Origin: Embiotoca jacksoni
Taxonomy: Eukaryota; Chordata; Actinopteri; Embiotocidae
Direction: 5' to 3'
DNA length: 64,000 nucleotides
NCBI GenBank assembly: GCA_022577435.1
Contig: JAKOON010000002.1
Coordinates: 12,620,184-12,684,183 of the forward strand
Positions 26,090 to 39,811 of the stretch are shown one piece after another. The notes below the pieces were generated by a model that was not told the DNA's origin, searched no databases, and worked only from the letters and a program-made list of their open reading frames with translations. The first letter of the stretch is position 1. Each line of letters opens with the position of its first letter. The position numbers and the translations under genes are program-made.

Positions 26090-26123
26090 AGTGTGTGTGT
26101 ATGTGTGTGTGTGTGTGTGTGTG
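26090..26123. repeat. (TG)n microsatellite, short
   Basis: TG array of about 34 bp with one TA interruption. Confidence 0.93.
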
Positions 26124-26345
26124 TACGACTTGTTATATTTCTTTTTCTTGTTCTTTGAAATGATCTGTCTGCGGTCACTTCAATGTGATCCTCAAAGTTT
26201 CAGTAGGATTTTAAGTGTGTTATAATGTTGCACTAAATATATGTCGGGCTACTTAAGAGCGCTATATTAAATGTCAAATGTAAAAATAAATTTAAAGTGT
26301 GCTTGTATTTTATATGCAGAAGACACAGAAAGATGCATTTGCCTC

Positions 26346-26888
26346 GAAGGCCTTGTTCAGACTGCTATCTAAAATCCATGTGTCACATCCACATTGTATC
26401 TGGATTGATTTTTGAAAGTCTGGACAGCAAAATCACATATGGAATTTCAAACCACCTTTGTAGGTGGTTTGAAATTCCAATCGGGTTTTCATAGACACGT
26501 CTCAGTCTGGACGCTTTGGTGGCTCAGATTAGATTTCTTGCGTCACTCACAACGCAACACAATGACAACGTCTTTTTCAGAGTGACAGAGTGAGCAGAAT
26601 CTATGCTACCACTAGCAGAGCGCAATCAGAGAGTAGATTTTGGCTTTTTGGAGGACAATGAGAACAATGGTTTCCAGAATAAAGTCTCTGCAGGCACTTT
26701 ATTTCCGCATTGAAAATACGGCACCAGCGAAGCTATGGTATGTCATTGTACAGCAACACATGCAGATAGGTTGGTGCTACCTGAAGACACCTCATCCGAT
26801 CCACTCACTCCCATATAACAGTGCGGAGAGTCTGTCCTAAAGATCTGATTTCATAAACAATTCTGATTCGCCTGCAGTCTCAACAAAG
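26346..26888. mobile_element. Putative non-autonomous DNA transposon (MITE-like) with terminal inverted repeats
   Basis: The left end ggccttgttcagactgc and the reverse complement of the right end, ggctttgttgagactgc, match at 15 of 17 positions. They are about 540 bp apart with no coding sequence between. A near-perfect hairpin lies inside at 26441-26478. The ends resemble ggccctgttcacacctgg seen at the 32.35 kb repeat, so the two may be related. I could not establish a clean target-site duplication, so superfamily and exact ends are open. Confidence 0.6.
26441..26478. repeat. Perfect 17-bp inverted repeat with 4-nt loop
   Basis: The arm ggaatttcaaaccacct (26441-26457) is followed by ttgt and its exact reverse complement (26462-26478). 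A hairpin this complete inside a diverged element suggests a recent origin or conservation of the stem. Confidence 0.95.
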
Positions 26889-29800
26889 CCTAAGTGTGTG
26901 TGTTTGTGTGTGTGTGCTTGCTTTAACCAGGCAGTTACTTTTACAATCAGAATTGAGAGTCACCTGTAATTCCACTATGTTTGGTGGCCACTGGTGATGC
27001 ACTTTTTTAGTAAGAAGAAAACATATTTTCCAGTTATGTTACATACAAAAACAAATAATACATTTATAATTGCTGAGATTTAAGTGGGCTCGTTACTTGT
27101 TAGTTTTGTCTTGTGAAAAATACTAACTGACAATTGCAGATCACAGAAGATTAATGCAGCCTATTTCCCTAATGTCTTGCTCCCTCCCAGAGGAGAGAGG
27201 GTACCCGGAGGTGCATAGAGGGTGATCAGGCCGAAGCTGCACGCACCATGCAGAGGTTAAGGTGGCTCAGGACTAGGCGTCATTGGACAGGAACCCTGCA
27301 TCGGGAGTGTGTTGCTTAGGTGGATGACATAGGGTCTTCCAGTGGTTTCGGGTGACCCAGACAGAAGACATGTAGAGCTTCAAGCATACATTACAATATA
27401 AGCATGCGTTATAGGTGCTTCTCAGTCTTCTTTCTACTTTAAATGACTCATCAATCATGGAGTAAAATCAGATAATTGTCCTACACAGGATATTCTATCT
27501 TTTTCACCTGAGTACTAAACAACACTGACTCTGTGTGGAATATAAAAACACACCCTGAGCTGTCTGTTTAGATGTGTAGATTTGTTTAAGTGTGTTATAT
27601 AATTATTGTGATATGTTGTCTGTTTGAGTCTCCTTCCTCCATCAGACACAACAGAGAGTGTATGCGTGTTTTTGAGTTTCCTGGGCTTTGAAGTAAAACA
27701 TTGTGGTTACAGACAGAGAGTATGACAGAGAAAAATGCAGGTAGTCAGATGTGGAAAGAATTATACATAAAAAAAGAGCTCATTTTACAGCAACACTGTG
27801 ATGACGTGGTATGCAATTAACAAACAGCTCTCATGTTTTAGCTCTGAATGGGCTGCAGACCACCTCAGTGCTACAGAAGATCCAAAATAGGCTCTACAGA
27901 CATACGCACAAACATTTTGACACAAAAATCTGTCTGTGTCACACAACAGCAACATTGAAAGGAGATGAGGAAAATGTGAGGAATACAAGTCAGCAAGCAA
28001 GAAATAAATGTTTATTGCACTTTTATCTGCAGTCATGCAGTCAGGCATACCAGGAGCTTGCGTAGACGTTTGGGGAAACACTGGCACAAAAAGCACTATG
28101 ACTGACAAGTCAAGATGTCTGCAGCCTGGTGTGCGTGCAAACACGTGGGCTTGTGTTTCTGTGTATATGTGCTTGAATGCTTTTAGTGTTTATAACAATT
28201 GTGTGCTGTTTTTGCCAATGTTTCAGTGTGCACGAACGCACGCTTATCGTGCACCGAGCTCTCAAAGTGACATGTCAAGACACTGATGTTAGGAAACTGA
28301 GACACTCTAAGTCTGATAAACAAACCATGCCAGGAGGAGGACCTAAACAATGTGTCGCAATTGCTTTATTACTCAGTGTTTGCCCGAGGTGTCATGTTAC
28401 TGAGATCTTCGACACCATAAAAGCCTTCCCTATGGTTCGGCCCCGTGTTTGTGTGTGTGTGTTTGCTCTGGCAGAGGCTCCCTTGTGACTGGTTATATTG
28501 GACATGCTCAAACAAAGCCAAACACACAACAGGAGCCGCAAGCAATTAGGCCTGCCATAGTGCATAACTCCTCTCTGAACACCCTCTGTTTCCCCCTCGC
28601 CATCCACCAGACTCTCTCTACCACACATTTCAAGCTACCATTCACAACACACACTGTATCAGTCTCAGCATTTGCACACAACTTAGTGCTGGTATCCTTT
28701 TGTGGCATCAGTGGCAATAATACTGTTTGTATGTATGTCATCTTCAACATTAAATGTTAACCTCAGAGGGAAAAACATTGCTTACTGGCACAACAACACT
28801 TGAAACATTAGCAGGCAATCTAATCCTTTGAATTAATACACATTAGAATGGTTTAGAAGAGAGCCGGGTGGGCCCTGTGTCTCCATTTCATCCTGTCATT
28901 GGGACAGATTTGTTTCTATCCACATTTTGATCATACTCCTCCTTCTTCTACTGGCTGCACTGTTGTTTAATTCAATTTAAAACAGTTAATTTATACATAT
29001 TCGCATGTCAGAGCAAAGCCAGTCACAGACTGATGGACATTCAGTTTGAATTAGATCCTCTGGAGCCTGAGCAGAGGGTGAAATCTCACTGCCTGTGGCT
29101 TGGACAGTAGACACGGCAAAGATCTGTTTCAAATCAATGCAAGAAAAATGGGTAAACTCAATCTGGGTCAACCTCTCTCTCCCTCTCTCTGCCCCCTAAC
29201 CCCTCTTCCTCCTCTCTCTCTTGTCTTTCTGTCTCTCTCTTGCTGTTTTTGGGTGTCTCTTGGGCCTTCCGTCACTAAACACCTCAAGAGAGACATTGCT
29301 TTCAGTAAGAAGTGTAGGGGGACAGGATGAAGAGATGGAGCAGTGTTGCAGTTGGAGAGCGTATTGGAATAGGGTGTGTATGCGGGGTATGTTGGTAACA
29401 ATTGTGTACTAATAAATGAACAATTCCTGTTTTTCAACTCACCAGGTTACCAGGCTGTTATTCCAGACCAGAATGTGTATCACTTTTTAACAAGACTATT
29501 ACCTCATGATTAAAGTCCAGTTGGAATGAATATAATGCAAAATACTTGAATGATATGTATGTGTGTGAATATATGTGTGTTTCTGTGGTTATATGTGTTT
29601 GCGTACAACAAGAACTATGAACAATGACACAATCCTTGTTCGTCACACACAGAGTGATGTCTATGTGTGCGAGCACCGCATATGCACTTGCACCAAAATG
29701 CACATTAATTTCTGTGTATGTCAGGGGACTGCATACCTCTCTATGTTTGTCCTATGTGTGTAAACCTTTTGTAGTGGCTCGCGCAGCTCTCCTGTTACAC

Positions 29801-30008
29801 ACACACATGTTCTTTATGGCCTGGCTAATGGAGCTGAGTTCTTCCTGTCTGTGTGATGTGGTTTACTGTTGTTTGATGTGCTCAGGAATCCTGCATAGGA
29901 GAGCACCCCGAGCCGATCTTATCACATAAAAGCCTTTGCAATGGAAGAAGACACTCAACTCTCTTTTTTAACTTAATAGAGATCTGTGTCCCTGTGAGGC
30001 TGTGTCCG

Positions 30009-30039
30009 TGTGTGTGTGTGTGTGTGTGTGCGTGCGTGC

Positions 30040-30086
<47 letters not shown>
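30009..30086. repeat. Compound (TG)n/(CGTG)n repeat
   Basis: TG array of about 78 bp with three CGTG units in the middle. Confidence 0.97.
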
Positions 30087-30088
<2 letters not shown>

Positions 30089-30724
30089 TAACCGAGCCTT
30101 TGTGCACGTGTATGCCATTTCTCTAATTCAATCGAGTGTGTAACCCAAGGCCAAACACACACATTTGATTTCAGTGAATGCTGAACCCGGAGACCTGTGG
30201 CTAGAATGGATCAGAGACATGTCAGATACGTCAGTGCATGTTACTGTGAGTGTGTGTACAAAGACAGACGGGGAGGGAGCATAAGGAAAATACAGGGATT
30301 TCACTTTTGTTATTTCTTTTTTGATTTCGCATTGAAATTAAATCATGTGTGACAAAGATATGTATGACGCACGTATTTAAGTGCACCTGTCTAGATGGGG
30401 TTAGTCAGTATTATGACTTTAAAAGCTGGTTTTGTGCTTGTTTTCTCTGTGTTTACTTACAGGCTCAAAGCATAGTCAATAGCTGCCTTAGCAAGGCATG
30501 CCATATATTTTCTATTTGCCAGATACATTGCTCAATTTAGGCTGATCTTAAATCCCACCTTCAGGCATGTGAGTGGTACTTCAGCTTACTGCAAGTTCAA
30601 GTTTTAAAGGAGTTCAAATTGGGTTTTAAGCATGCAAATTCAAAGGAATTCAACACAATGTAAAAATCTATATATGAATGGAGTGAGAAGACAGAAATAT
30701 AAAATGCATGTGGACCTTATTAGG

Positions 30725-31300
30725 GATGGGCCTTATGCCCTAAAATAATATCACAATATCTTAGAATATTTCTTTGATAATGATATTCTTTACTACATGA
30801 CAAAAATCATCGTTTTCAAGAACATTCAGTTGCAGTAAAGTAAGTGATAAAGTTTAATACGTCGATACAATACAATACGATGCTGAGTAAATGTGGTTTG
30901 TTTGCTTGGTTTAGAACAATAGCTGTGGAACTCTCCACAAAATTGTCGGTTTTCCTCGTACTCAGCAGGGTGCTTCTGCTTGAAGTGGTGAATTAAGTTT
31001 GTTGTATTGCCCCAAGTTCTTCCATATTATTGTGGTTTGTTTTACATCTGATCTTTTGTAACCAAACCATTAAAATCACTTGTCTTTTTGGAGCTAACTC
31101 CTCCACCGTGGAGCTGCTTTCAGTGATGCTTGTTATTGCTGTTCATAAGTTCTGTGCATAGCTTCTGCTATACCATTACATGGTGCAATAGTCATTGCCT
31201 CAAAATGTGGGAATATTGCCATTATCATGATATAAACGGTTTTATTGTATTACAATTGTACCGGTATTTTTGCGATCAATACAATATGATAAACTCCTAT
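30725..31300 (-). mobile_element. hAT-like transposon remnant with BED zinc-finger fragment
   Basis: On the minus strand between 31070 and 30939 two frame pieces read WFGYKRSDVKQTTI and GNTTNLIHHFKQKHPAEYEE. They match the start and end of the BED-type zinc finger found in ZBED proteins and hAT transposases (W-FGY...GNTTNL-HHLK-KHP-EYEE); the H-x5-H half of the metal site is visible, while the Cys pair between the pieces is lost through a deletion or shift. The flanks (gggatgggccttatgccc at about 30725; AT-rich copies of tatcacaatat) look like ends of short hAT derivatives of fish. The boundaries are approximate. Confidence 0.6.
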
Positions 31301-31410
31301 TTCTAATACTTTTAAAACATGTATTAATGTTGTTGTTTTTTTTAAAGAAAAGAGCATTTTGTAATTTTCTTGTTTCCATTTTCTATATCATTTGATTTTC
31401 CTCATTACAT

Positions 31411-31440
31411 TATATATATAGATATATATCTATATATATA
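31411..31440. repeat. Perfect 30-bp AT palindrome
   Basis: Thirty bases made of TA units around gatatatatc read the same on both strands. It is composed of simple AT sequence, so it may be no more than an unstable AT microsatellite. Confidence 0.95.
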
Positions 31441-32214
31441 AGACATATATTACATATTTGGTGCTACAGACATTTGCTTCATCCACGTGAAGCTATTTAT
31501 CCTCAATAGAGACCGTTTGGTCCAAAAGTACCTCATATCCTTAATGCAATGTATCAGGTCAGGAATCCTGAAGTCTTTCAGACAGATCATCTTCATCATT
31601 ATTATAATATTTGCTTTGCACAACTTTTATTGTCTTGTGTTTCACAATAAAGTGAAATAAAATGAAAGAGTTACAGTTGGGATATGGGAGGATTTATTAT
31701 ATTTCTTTAAGAGAATTTCATGACAACTATTTTGGGAGAACAATTGACAGTAAAAACTTACAGATATAAAATATGGCATATGCAATGTTAGGACCAATGC
31801 GGTACATTAATTGCACTAATTTTGGTGACAACTAGTAATGTAACAAATTATTCTTTCAGATTAATAAAGGAAAAATAAGAACGAAAGAACTGAAGCAGAT
31901 GTTTCAAAGTACAATTAACACAAAAGTTACTTTCTTGAGTAAGTAATTACTTTTTGTATGCACTAGTTGGTAATCAATTTGATTACTTATTAAAGAAGTA
32001 GCTAGCAATGGTAAATTATACATTTTCAGTAACTTGCACAACACTGGTCCTCAGTGGGCAAATTGATAGCGTCTTAAAATAAGACTCAAGTAAGCAAGGA
32101 GGTCTCATTTTGTTAAAAGCTTGTTGCTTCGACTCTTCTCTCCTCACATTTCTGTTCTTGTTTACATGTTTATTTACATGGTGTACATATTTATTTGCAT
32201 ATACAGAGGGGAAG

Positions 32215-32353
32215 TGAGATCCGATCACAAGTGGTCACTTGAGACGTACATAGAGACACATTGTCATGCCAAGTGTGACATGACATATTCTGAGCTGTCC
32301 ACTTCTGATCGGATCACCCAAGACACATCGTGATGCCAGGTGTGAACAGGGCC
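32215..32353. mobile_element. Truncated non-autonomous DNA transposon fragment
   Basis: The right end, read on the minus strand, begins ggccctgttcacacctggc. Inside, two copies of gatccgatca lie in opposite orientation (about 32218-32230 and 32308-32320), giving an imperfect internal inverted repeat. This terminal sequence belongs to a repeat family I know from several fish genomes. No matching left terminus was seen, so the copy appears truncated. Confidence 0.55.
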
Positions 32354-33548
32354 ATTGTAAACACAGTAACCCAATCTTTAGTGTGCGATATCTTTTGGCC
32401 CTTTAACGGTCACAAGTTCTGATGCAGTGCATGAGCTTATAGGCCTTTCTGGTGTGCAAAAAAATTAGAAATCACACCACAACTGCTGTAAAACTAAAGT
32501 CAACATTAGGCTCTCTCCAAATGCCTCACACTTCATAATAGTAGAAATATACACATTAAAAAATTGGAGATATCAGTTACAGTAATGTCTGGATACATAC
32601 ATACTATTTCAGGATTTGGATATTGCATGCTAAAATGACACCACATATTCCACAATTCTCTGATCATAACTTAAATTACACTAGTCCCGTATCGAGACAT
32701 TCACGAATGCCCAGATTCTCAGTCATGCATACAAACACTGTCTATATTCTGTGTTTCATCTAAAGCCTAAAAGTCATGCCATTGTCTTTGCTCAGACTCC
32801 CTCTACTCATTCTTGTCTCTGCAGGATTCCTGTGTTGTTTGTTTAGTGGTGACCAGTCCTGTCTCTACGCAGTCTGTCCGCCCACATTAAGGCCTCTTCT
32901 GTCTAATTGATGCTAGCTTTAAAGATGAAGGACTAAACAGATTAAACTGCGGTTGCCATCCTGAATGGATGTGACGCTTGCTCCAAATAAACTCTGGTTT
33001 TTAGTTTTCTGTGTGTTTTTCCCTCTTTCCTTTTCTTTTCAGTGGGTTTTGCTTTGTTTTTCTATCTTGGACACTAGCTGTGATATTGTAAAAATGAGAC
33101 AAACGTTTTATTGCAGAGTTGCGAAAGTTAACAGTGTCTGTGATGCTTGTGAATGGTAATTTCTAACCACAAACAAATAAGATAAATGTAGTTTTTCCTT
33201 TTATGAGATTTAAAATCTTAGTGACCTTCTTTCTCTGATGATTTACTTTTATTTTCTTCTTTTTCTCTTTCCACACTTCGCCTTTCATTTCCTCTTCCCT
33301 TCCCCTGATTTCTTTTTCTCTCTCCCTTCTCCTTACTCGTCTGGATACCCACTGGCCTCAAGAGAGCAGTCATGTTTCCAATATGTCTCCATTTAGCAGA
33401 GACCAAATTAACAAGAGCAGGGCCAAAAACAAGAGCAGGAAAAATCATCACATCGCCACTGGCACAATCTGCTTATCTTTCACTGTTAATACTCGTATGC
33501 ACTTCACTCCGCCTTTGTGCACACACACAGAATGCACTCTCTCTCTCT

Positions 33549-33551
<3 letters not shown>

Positions 33552-33593
<42 letters not shown>
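33552..33593. repeat. (CA)n microsatellite
   Basis: CA array of about 42 bp preceded by a short CT run. Confidence 0.96.
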
Positions 33594-33598
<5 letters not shown>

Positions 33599-34746
33599 AA
33601 TTCATGTATTCACATGTTGTTTTTTGCACAAAAACACATTCAATACACATCAGCGACGATACACATGCTCATCCAAACTTGCTTGGGCTGTTTCACAGCA
33701 CTGCCGAGAAGTACATAATGATAATTACAGTTTGGGTCTGCATCCCTGAATTAACCAGATCAGACACACACCAAATCCAGAAGTGCCAGGGGCTGCTGTG
33801 GTGCAGTGTTAGAGAAGCCCAGTGCTGGGAAGCAGCCCGTTCAGCTATTGTTCTCTATTAAAACCTCCTGGGAACAATCTCAGCAAGACTGAGAGATGTG
33901 CAGGGCCAATAAAATCTCCATTCAAACCAACAAAGAGTTGGAAAGACTAACCACTTACTGAGGGTGTTGTTGAACGATACAGTTACTCTGAATGAGAAAA
34001 AACAAGGTGAGATTGTATAGGGGTGAAACTGCAGAGAAAAGGTTCTCAACATTGTTTCATTAATGATTTTTACTTGTTCTATAAACTGTGAGGGTAGAAA
34101 CATGCAGACACAGGCAGATAAAGAGAGAGATGTACTTATATCCGGATAAAGACAGACAGACGTTGCCAGAGAAGCCACAGAGGAGAAAAACAGCCGGAGC
34201 TCAGGTGTGTGTGCCAACCACAGAGGCTTGGAGGTGTTTACAGTGTGTGAATATATGCCAGAAAGGCCCATTGACTCACTTGTGTGGGTATACCAGCATT
34301 TCATGTGCCCATAATGGTAAACCATGAGGGCATTTCACTAAGCCACTGTTTTAATGGCTCTTTTACAACACAGCATCCAACAACATATTACATGCAGCTG
34401 CATTTAAAACAACCCATCCCACTTTCTTTCTAAAAATCACTCACTGCACACTCTCCTCGCACTGTCAGTTAACCCTGTGTGCGCCATATCTACTGCCATC
34501 TATCAAACCATATGCATAGTGTATATCTATTTAAATTTAAATGGAGATTTGCTTTAAAAGCAGATCTATCTAGACAAGAATTTCCTCCCTTAATCAGCCT
34601 TCCTTCTCCTCATTCCTCCACTGACCCCAAGGGCAGAACGGTCGTTTAGGAGGCCATCACTATTCACCTCTGGGTGCTGTGTCCTGGGCTGCCTCTTTAT
34701 GGCTACAGGGCCCACCTAATCAATTGCCCGTTGCTGCACACACTCA

Positions 34747-34747
34747 T

Positions 34748-34791
<44 letters not shown>
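34747..34791. repeat. (CA)n microsatellite
   Basis: CA array of about 45 bp; faces the TG array at 34930-35016. Confidence 0.96.
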
Positions 34792-34796
<5 letters not shown>

Positions 34797-34928
34797 AAGA
34801 CTTGCAATCAATTAGTCTTGAGATTTATACAACCGGGTAAACTTGGGGGTGTTAGTCTCCCTAAGGCCAATCACAATGAGCTTTCCCAAGAGTTCTACTT
34901 CTACACCCGCCAAATGACACTAATAAGC

Positions 34929-34929
<1 letters not shown>

Positions 34930-35016
<87 letters not shown>
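34930..35016. repeat. (TG)n microsatellite
   Basis: Uninterrupted TG array of about 87 bp, complementary to the CA array about 140 bp to its left. Confidence 0.98.
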
Positions 35017-35017
<1 letters not shown>

Positions 35018-35123
35018 AAGAATGTGCATGTGTGTTTGCGACTGACACTAATTAGTAGGGCTAGTGCACCTACTTCCTCAGCACCATTTCCTGTGATAGT
35101 AATTATTAGGTATGTGTGATAAA

Positions 35124-35168
35124 TTCCAGGCCTTCTTCCACCCTAGATGGGTGGAAGAAGGCCTGGAA
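35124..35168. repeat. Perfect 20-bp inverted repeat with 5-nt loop
   Basis: The arm ttccaggccttcttccaccc (35124-35143) is followed by tagat and its exact reverse complement (35149-35168). The stem is GC-balanced and not simple sequence. Nothing else around it identifies a transposon, a terminator or an RNA gene. Confidence 0.96.
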
Positions 35169-38091
35169 GACAAAAAAAAGAGGTGGGAGAGCATTTAATA
35201 CTCAGAGGAAGTTAAGGAGGTCAGTGCAAAAAGAGTGATGGAGTAAAAGTCAGGGGAGACAATGAAAGAATGATTTTACTCTTGTGGGGAGCTCAGTGCA
35301 AATGTGAAAGCAGTTTGCACATGCAGCGTCTTCCCATTGCCTCCTTGATGTGGCCTCCCTGTCTTCTTGTCTGGCTGTCAGTCACTGCATTCCTTTTGTT
35401 TGCATGTCACAATCACCCGTCTTCACAATGTCAATCATCAGATTAAGACAAAACGTTCTCTCTGTCTCTGGAAAGGCTCTTCCATCTCTGTCAATCGTTT
35501 TAACAAAACACACATACAGTGTGCGCACTATTGTCCCAGCATATCTTACAGTTCAACATCAACTTTATACAACAGCTCGAGCTTTCCACTCACTCATATA
35601 ATGACTTGAGGAGACAATGCCACTCCATGGTTCGCAGAGTGTGTACATCTGTGAAGCAGTTTTACAAAACCTAAATCAGGGTTTGCATCGTGTGCAGGAC
35701 TTCCAATTCATATTTACTAAGTGGCTCAATGCTTGCCAAACATTCTATGTGGATATAAGCACCAATAAAATATTAACAAGTAGTGATAAAAAAAATAACC
35801 ATTCAGTAATTGATGGTAGAACAGCCAAAGTGAGTTCAAGGCATCCAAGAAAGTCCAAGAAAGTAACGGCTGCAAAAGTTTAAATTTATATTTCGCAGTT
35901 AATGTTCATCTGTATTAGCTGAGCGGCGCAGTATCAAGTGACTGCACTAAGCAAACTTCATGTTTATCTCTGGACTGTTGTCTTCACTCTTACAGCTTAA
36001 CGTACGGGACACAAGTAGAGGTCTCTCATTACCTTTCTGTATTGAACAAGGACTTGAAGAGTCCAGAGATTTCCACGCAATGAAGCCCTCCATTTACAAA
36101 ACCTCAATGGAGGAGGAGCAGGGTGGAGACTGCCTTGGCCTCGACATAATAACACACCTATAGGCTCAACAGCTGACACACACGTCGAAGGTAAACACGA
36201 GTGTCAGAGGGCACGGGAGCACAGACAGACATGATGAATGGCCCGAAGTTCCCACGAGGCGACACACATACAAACTTGCTCGAAGAGAGAGGAAGGTGAT
36301 GTGTGGTCAGCCCCTCCTCATCACTGCAGCACAGAGAATCCCATTCACACGCTGCACGGACTCACTATGTCTCATCATTACCTATCACAACAATGGCACC
36401 GTAACACCATACAGTACTTGTGTGTATGTGGCTGTGTGAATGTGCATGCATGTGTGCATCTACTGTAAGTTCTTCCATACAAAGTGCTACGACCACACAT
36501 ATGTTTCAGTGAGTTTGAAAGTCTTACTGAAATTTTGCCAATACATGTAAAAATTTAAAGTAGTTTCATATTAAGGAAATGTGCTTGGTTAAAGTGCGTA
36601 AATATACTTTTTTGCTGTTAATGTGCTTCATTGAGAATGTGTGAGCGTGTGCACATGCCTCTGTGTCCATGTATATATCTGTGTGTGAGTTTCTTTGAGT
36701 TTGTGAGGGCATGTGTGTGTCTAGGCCCCTTGGAGAGATCAGTGAGCGGGGACATGACCTTGCCAGTACAGCTGGTCTTTCTGTGTGTTTAGTCAGTGTA
36801 ACCATGGCAATGGCGCTGTGCAGACAGGATGTCTATGTTGGGGATTTGAAAGTCATAATGTCGCTACTGCTCTGAGCTTCATTATGGCGTGAGTTACTGT
36901 AACTAGCCAACAGATGGATATGAACACATAATGCACAAAACTTAATTCTCAACGTCATCGAAGTAGTTGAGGATTTCATGAAGAAACAGAAATAAATGAG
37001 ACAGCCTAAATCCCCAGAATTAGAACTGTGGCACGTTTTACAAGGTCATTGGAACAATATACAAAGTGCCTTGAAAAAATACAACTACTAAGTGTAACAA
37101 GAAAGATTAGTGGGTTTCTGAATTTTTTTATGAGGTTAATTGAAGTTAAAAATCTATTCATGGTATTATGTTGAAAGCATCCTCACTTTGTGTTTAGTGG
37201 CTTACATGAATATAAACATTTTTGTCAATATGTATGTATGAAAACAGGTTTTAATCTTCTGTTTTATCATTTCACAAACCTCCCAAGCATATCTAAATTA
37301 GCACTTTTTTTGTATCACCTTTTTTTTTTAACTTTTTAAATTTCTATTATGAATTCTATGTCAAAATCTAAATGTTATTCAAAAGGTGTGTGAGAATGTT
37401 CTTTATGCTGATGTGGTGCAGGTGTTTACTAATGTGTGTTGTGCTGTGTTCAGTTATTCCACTCTGACCAATGCTTCTCTTTTCCTCTGGTCCTTTTAAG
37501 CTGACCAGACTCCCTCGCACTCTCCACAGCTCTACTCCATCTTCTCCTTGTTCTTTCTTCCACCACTCCCTCCATCAATCTCACCCCCCCCCCCTTCCCT
37601 CCATCCATCACCCCCTCACTCTATCATTCGTTCTTTCCATCATTGACTATTTCCTCCCTAACTCTCTGCTAAAACCTTTCTTTTTCCCCAGCCTACTGTC
37701 TTGCAGTCATTTCTGTAATGTCTGCGTGATTTCGCCTGCAACTCTTAAATTATCAGCTTCTCTACCTCTGAAACTTTCCACTTTGTCAACTCTGCTGTCT
37801 CTTCATGTGCCTGATTCAAAGCTGCCGATACCTTATCTTTGCTCTATCATCATTTTCCATCACTCAAATGTAAACAGAGATAATATCACCTTCATTCCGT
37901 CTATGTCTACAGGAGGGTCAGGTTCAGTAAGCCATTGCACTGTTGTGGCATGTAGTATGATCCCATTCAGACTATGGAAACATCTCAATGACTAGCTATT
38001 CAAAATGTCCAAACACATAATTTCTCTATTGTGCACCTATACCCCATGACCCTGGACTCGTTTAATGACTTGCTCCTCTGGAGGCCATCTG

Positions 38092-38198
<107 letters not shown>

Positions 38199-38321
38199 AC
38201 TGTACAGTATGGTGGAAACTCAATCTGGTGTGGGGTGATAGAGGAGACCCGCACTGCTCCTTATACATCAAGCATTCAGCTCTCTATCTGAAAAGCCAAA
38301 TATGAAAATGCACTCTCTCTC

Positions 38322-38457
<136 letters not shown>

Positions 38458-39768
38458 TATGAGCTAGGAAACCCAGCATGCAATGAGAGGATATTGAAAA
38501 TGATTTTTTTCCCTCTTGTCTCTTTCATTAACAGTGTTGAAAAGGCAAGAGTTCTCTCCCTCCCTCTGGCTTATACACACACACATTAAAAAACACACAC
38601 AGAAAGCTCCCCAATTCACCGGAGAGCGTGCCTCACATGGTTTGCTTCAGCTGGTCTTGACAAATGCCACATTACAGTGGAGAGAAGGAGAAACTTGGCA
38701 TGCAATCAAACTTCTCTCATTATTTCTAAGATTTGAAATAGTTCAGTTTGTGTAGCCCCTCCATTCCCACCTCCCCCCCTCTCATTCTCTCTGTCTCTGT
38801 CTCATATTATTCCTGCATTCACTCTAACTCCTTCCCTCTTGTTACCTCTCTTTCTCTGCCCTATCTTTGCTGTTTAGATTCCCCTGCACTAACTTGGACC
38901 AGAGCTGTGCTGTGGGAGTTTGGCCCCCTTTTAAAGCAGAAAGCCACAGTTTGTGTAAGTATGTGCATGTCTGCAGACGTGACTGATTATATGTGAGTTC
39001 CACTGAGGTTGTGTGTACATTCTGCATGTGTATCTTTGTGGCTTGTTCAGATGTATGTCAGTCTCACGAATCTTTACCCCTTGCAATTCAACAGTCCTTT
39101 AATCCTCATCACCAGTGACCCCAAACCCCTGCCTCCAACCTCTTCATACACAGACACACAGAATCCAATGTACAGCAGACCACACACACACTCACGCCCC
39201 CCTGTGCCCCTTCCATTAGCTCTTACCAGTGTAGACCAGTCAAAGTCTTGAACACAAAGGCAAAGAATCCCATCTACTTTGTTGCTGTTTATGTCAACCA
39301 ACCATCACACTAACCTTCCTCCTCAGACGTCTTTCTAGTACATTGTGTTTATTCTCAAAAACACCAAGAACATAACCATTCCCTGTATATGTGGTTTTCC
39401 ATTTTCTTCCTCTCAATCATTGTCCAGCCTGGTTCTTACCTCTAAATTCCTCCAAACACAGAGATCAGATCATACTGCCTAAGTTGTAAAGTAGCACTTT
39501 ATAGTGTTAATATTAAAGTAAAGGTAAAAAAAACAAAACAAAAAAAAAAACAAGTTCAGGGCTAAAAGAGGAGTCCTGTGTAAAAGTAAGAAGTTATGAA
39601 TGTATAGAGAGAGTCTAACTAATAATTATGAAGTGATCAGACCCCAAATGGATTTGAATTTGTCAGGGTGTTCCAACATCGAAGAGTTAGTTTTCTCAAA
39701 TTTTAGAGAGAACATTAGATCCTTCAGTCACATAGAAGAATGTGAGCGTGTGTGGTGGGGCGTAAGGT

Positions 39769-39778
39769 CAGTGTGTGT

Positions 39779-39811
<33 letters not shown>
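39769..39811. repeat. (TG)n microsatellite
   Basis: TG array of about 43 bp with one interruption. Confidence 0.94.

Noticed and set aside
33858..34325. 155-codon open frame on the minus strand
   Set aside because: Hydrophobic low-complexity translation with no recognisable motif; no supporting splice or start context.
35124..35168. Hairpin as a microRNA precursor or terminator
   Set aside because: A 20-bp stem with a 5-nt loop is shorter than a typical pre-miRNA and the loop is too small; rho-independent terminators do not apply to a vertebrate genome.
37471..37995. 174-codon open frame on the plus strand, Ser/Leu/Pro-rich
   Set aside because: Composition follows a CT-rich stretch; no domain, no splice context, and no family is recognisable.
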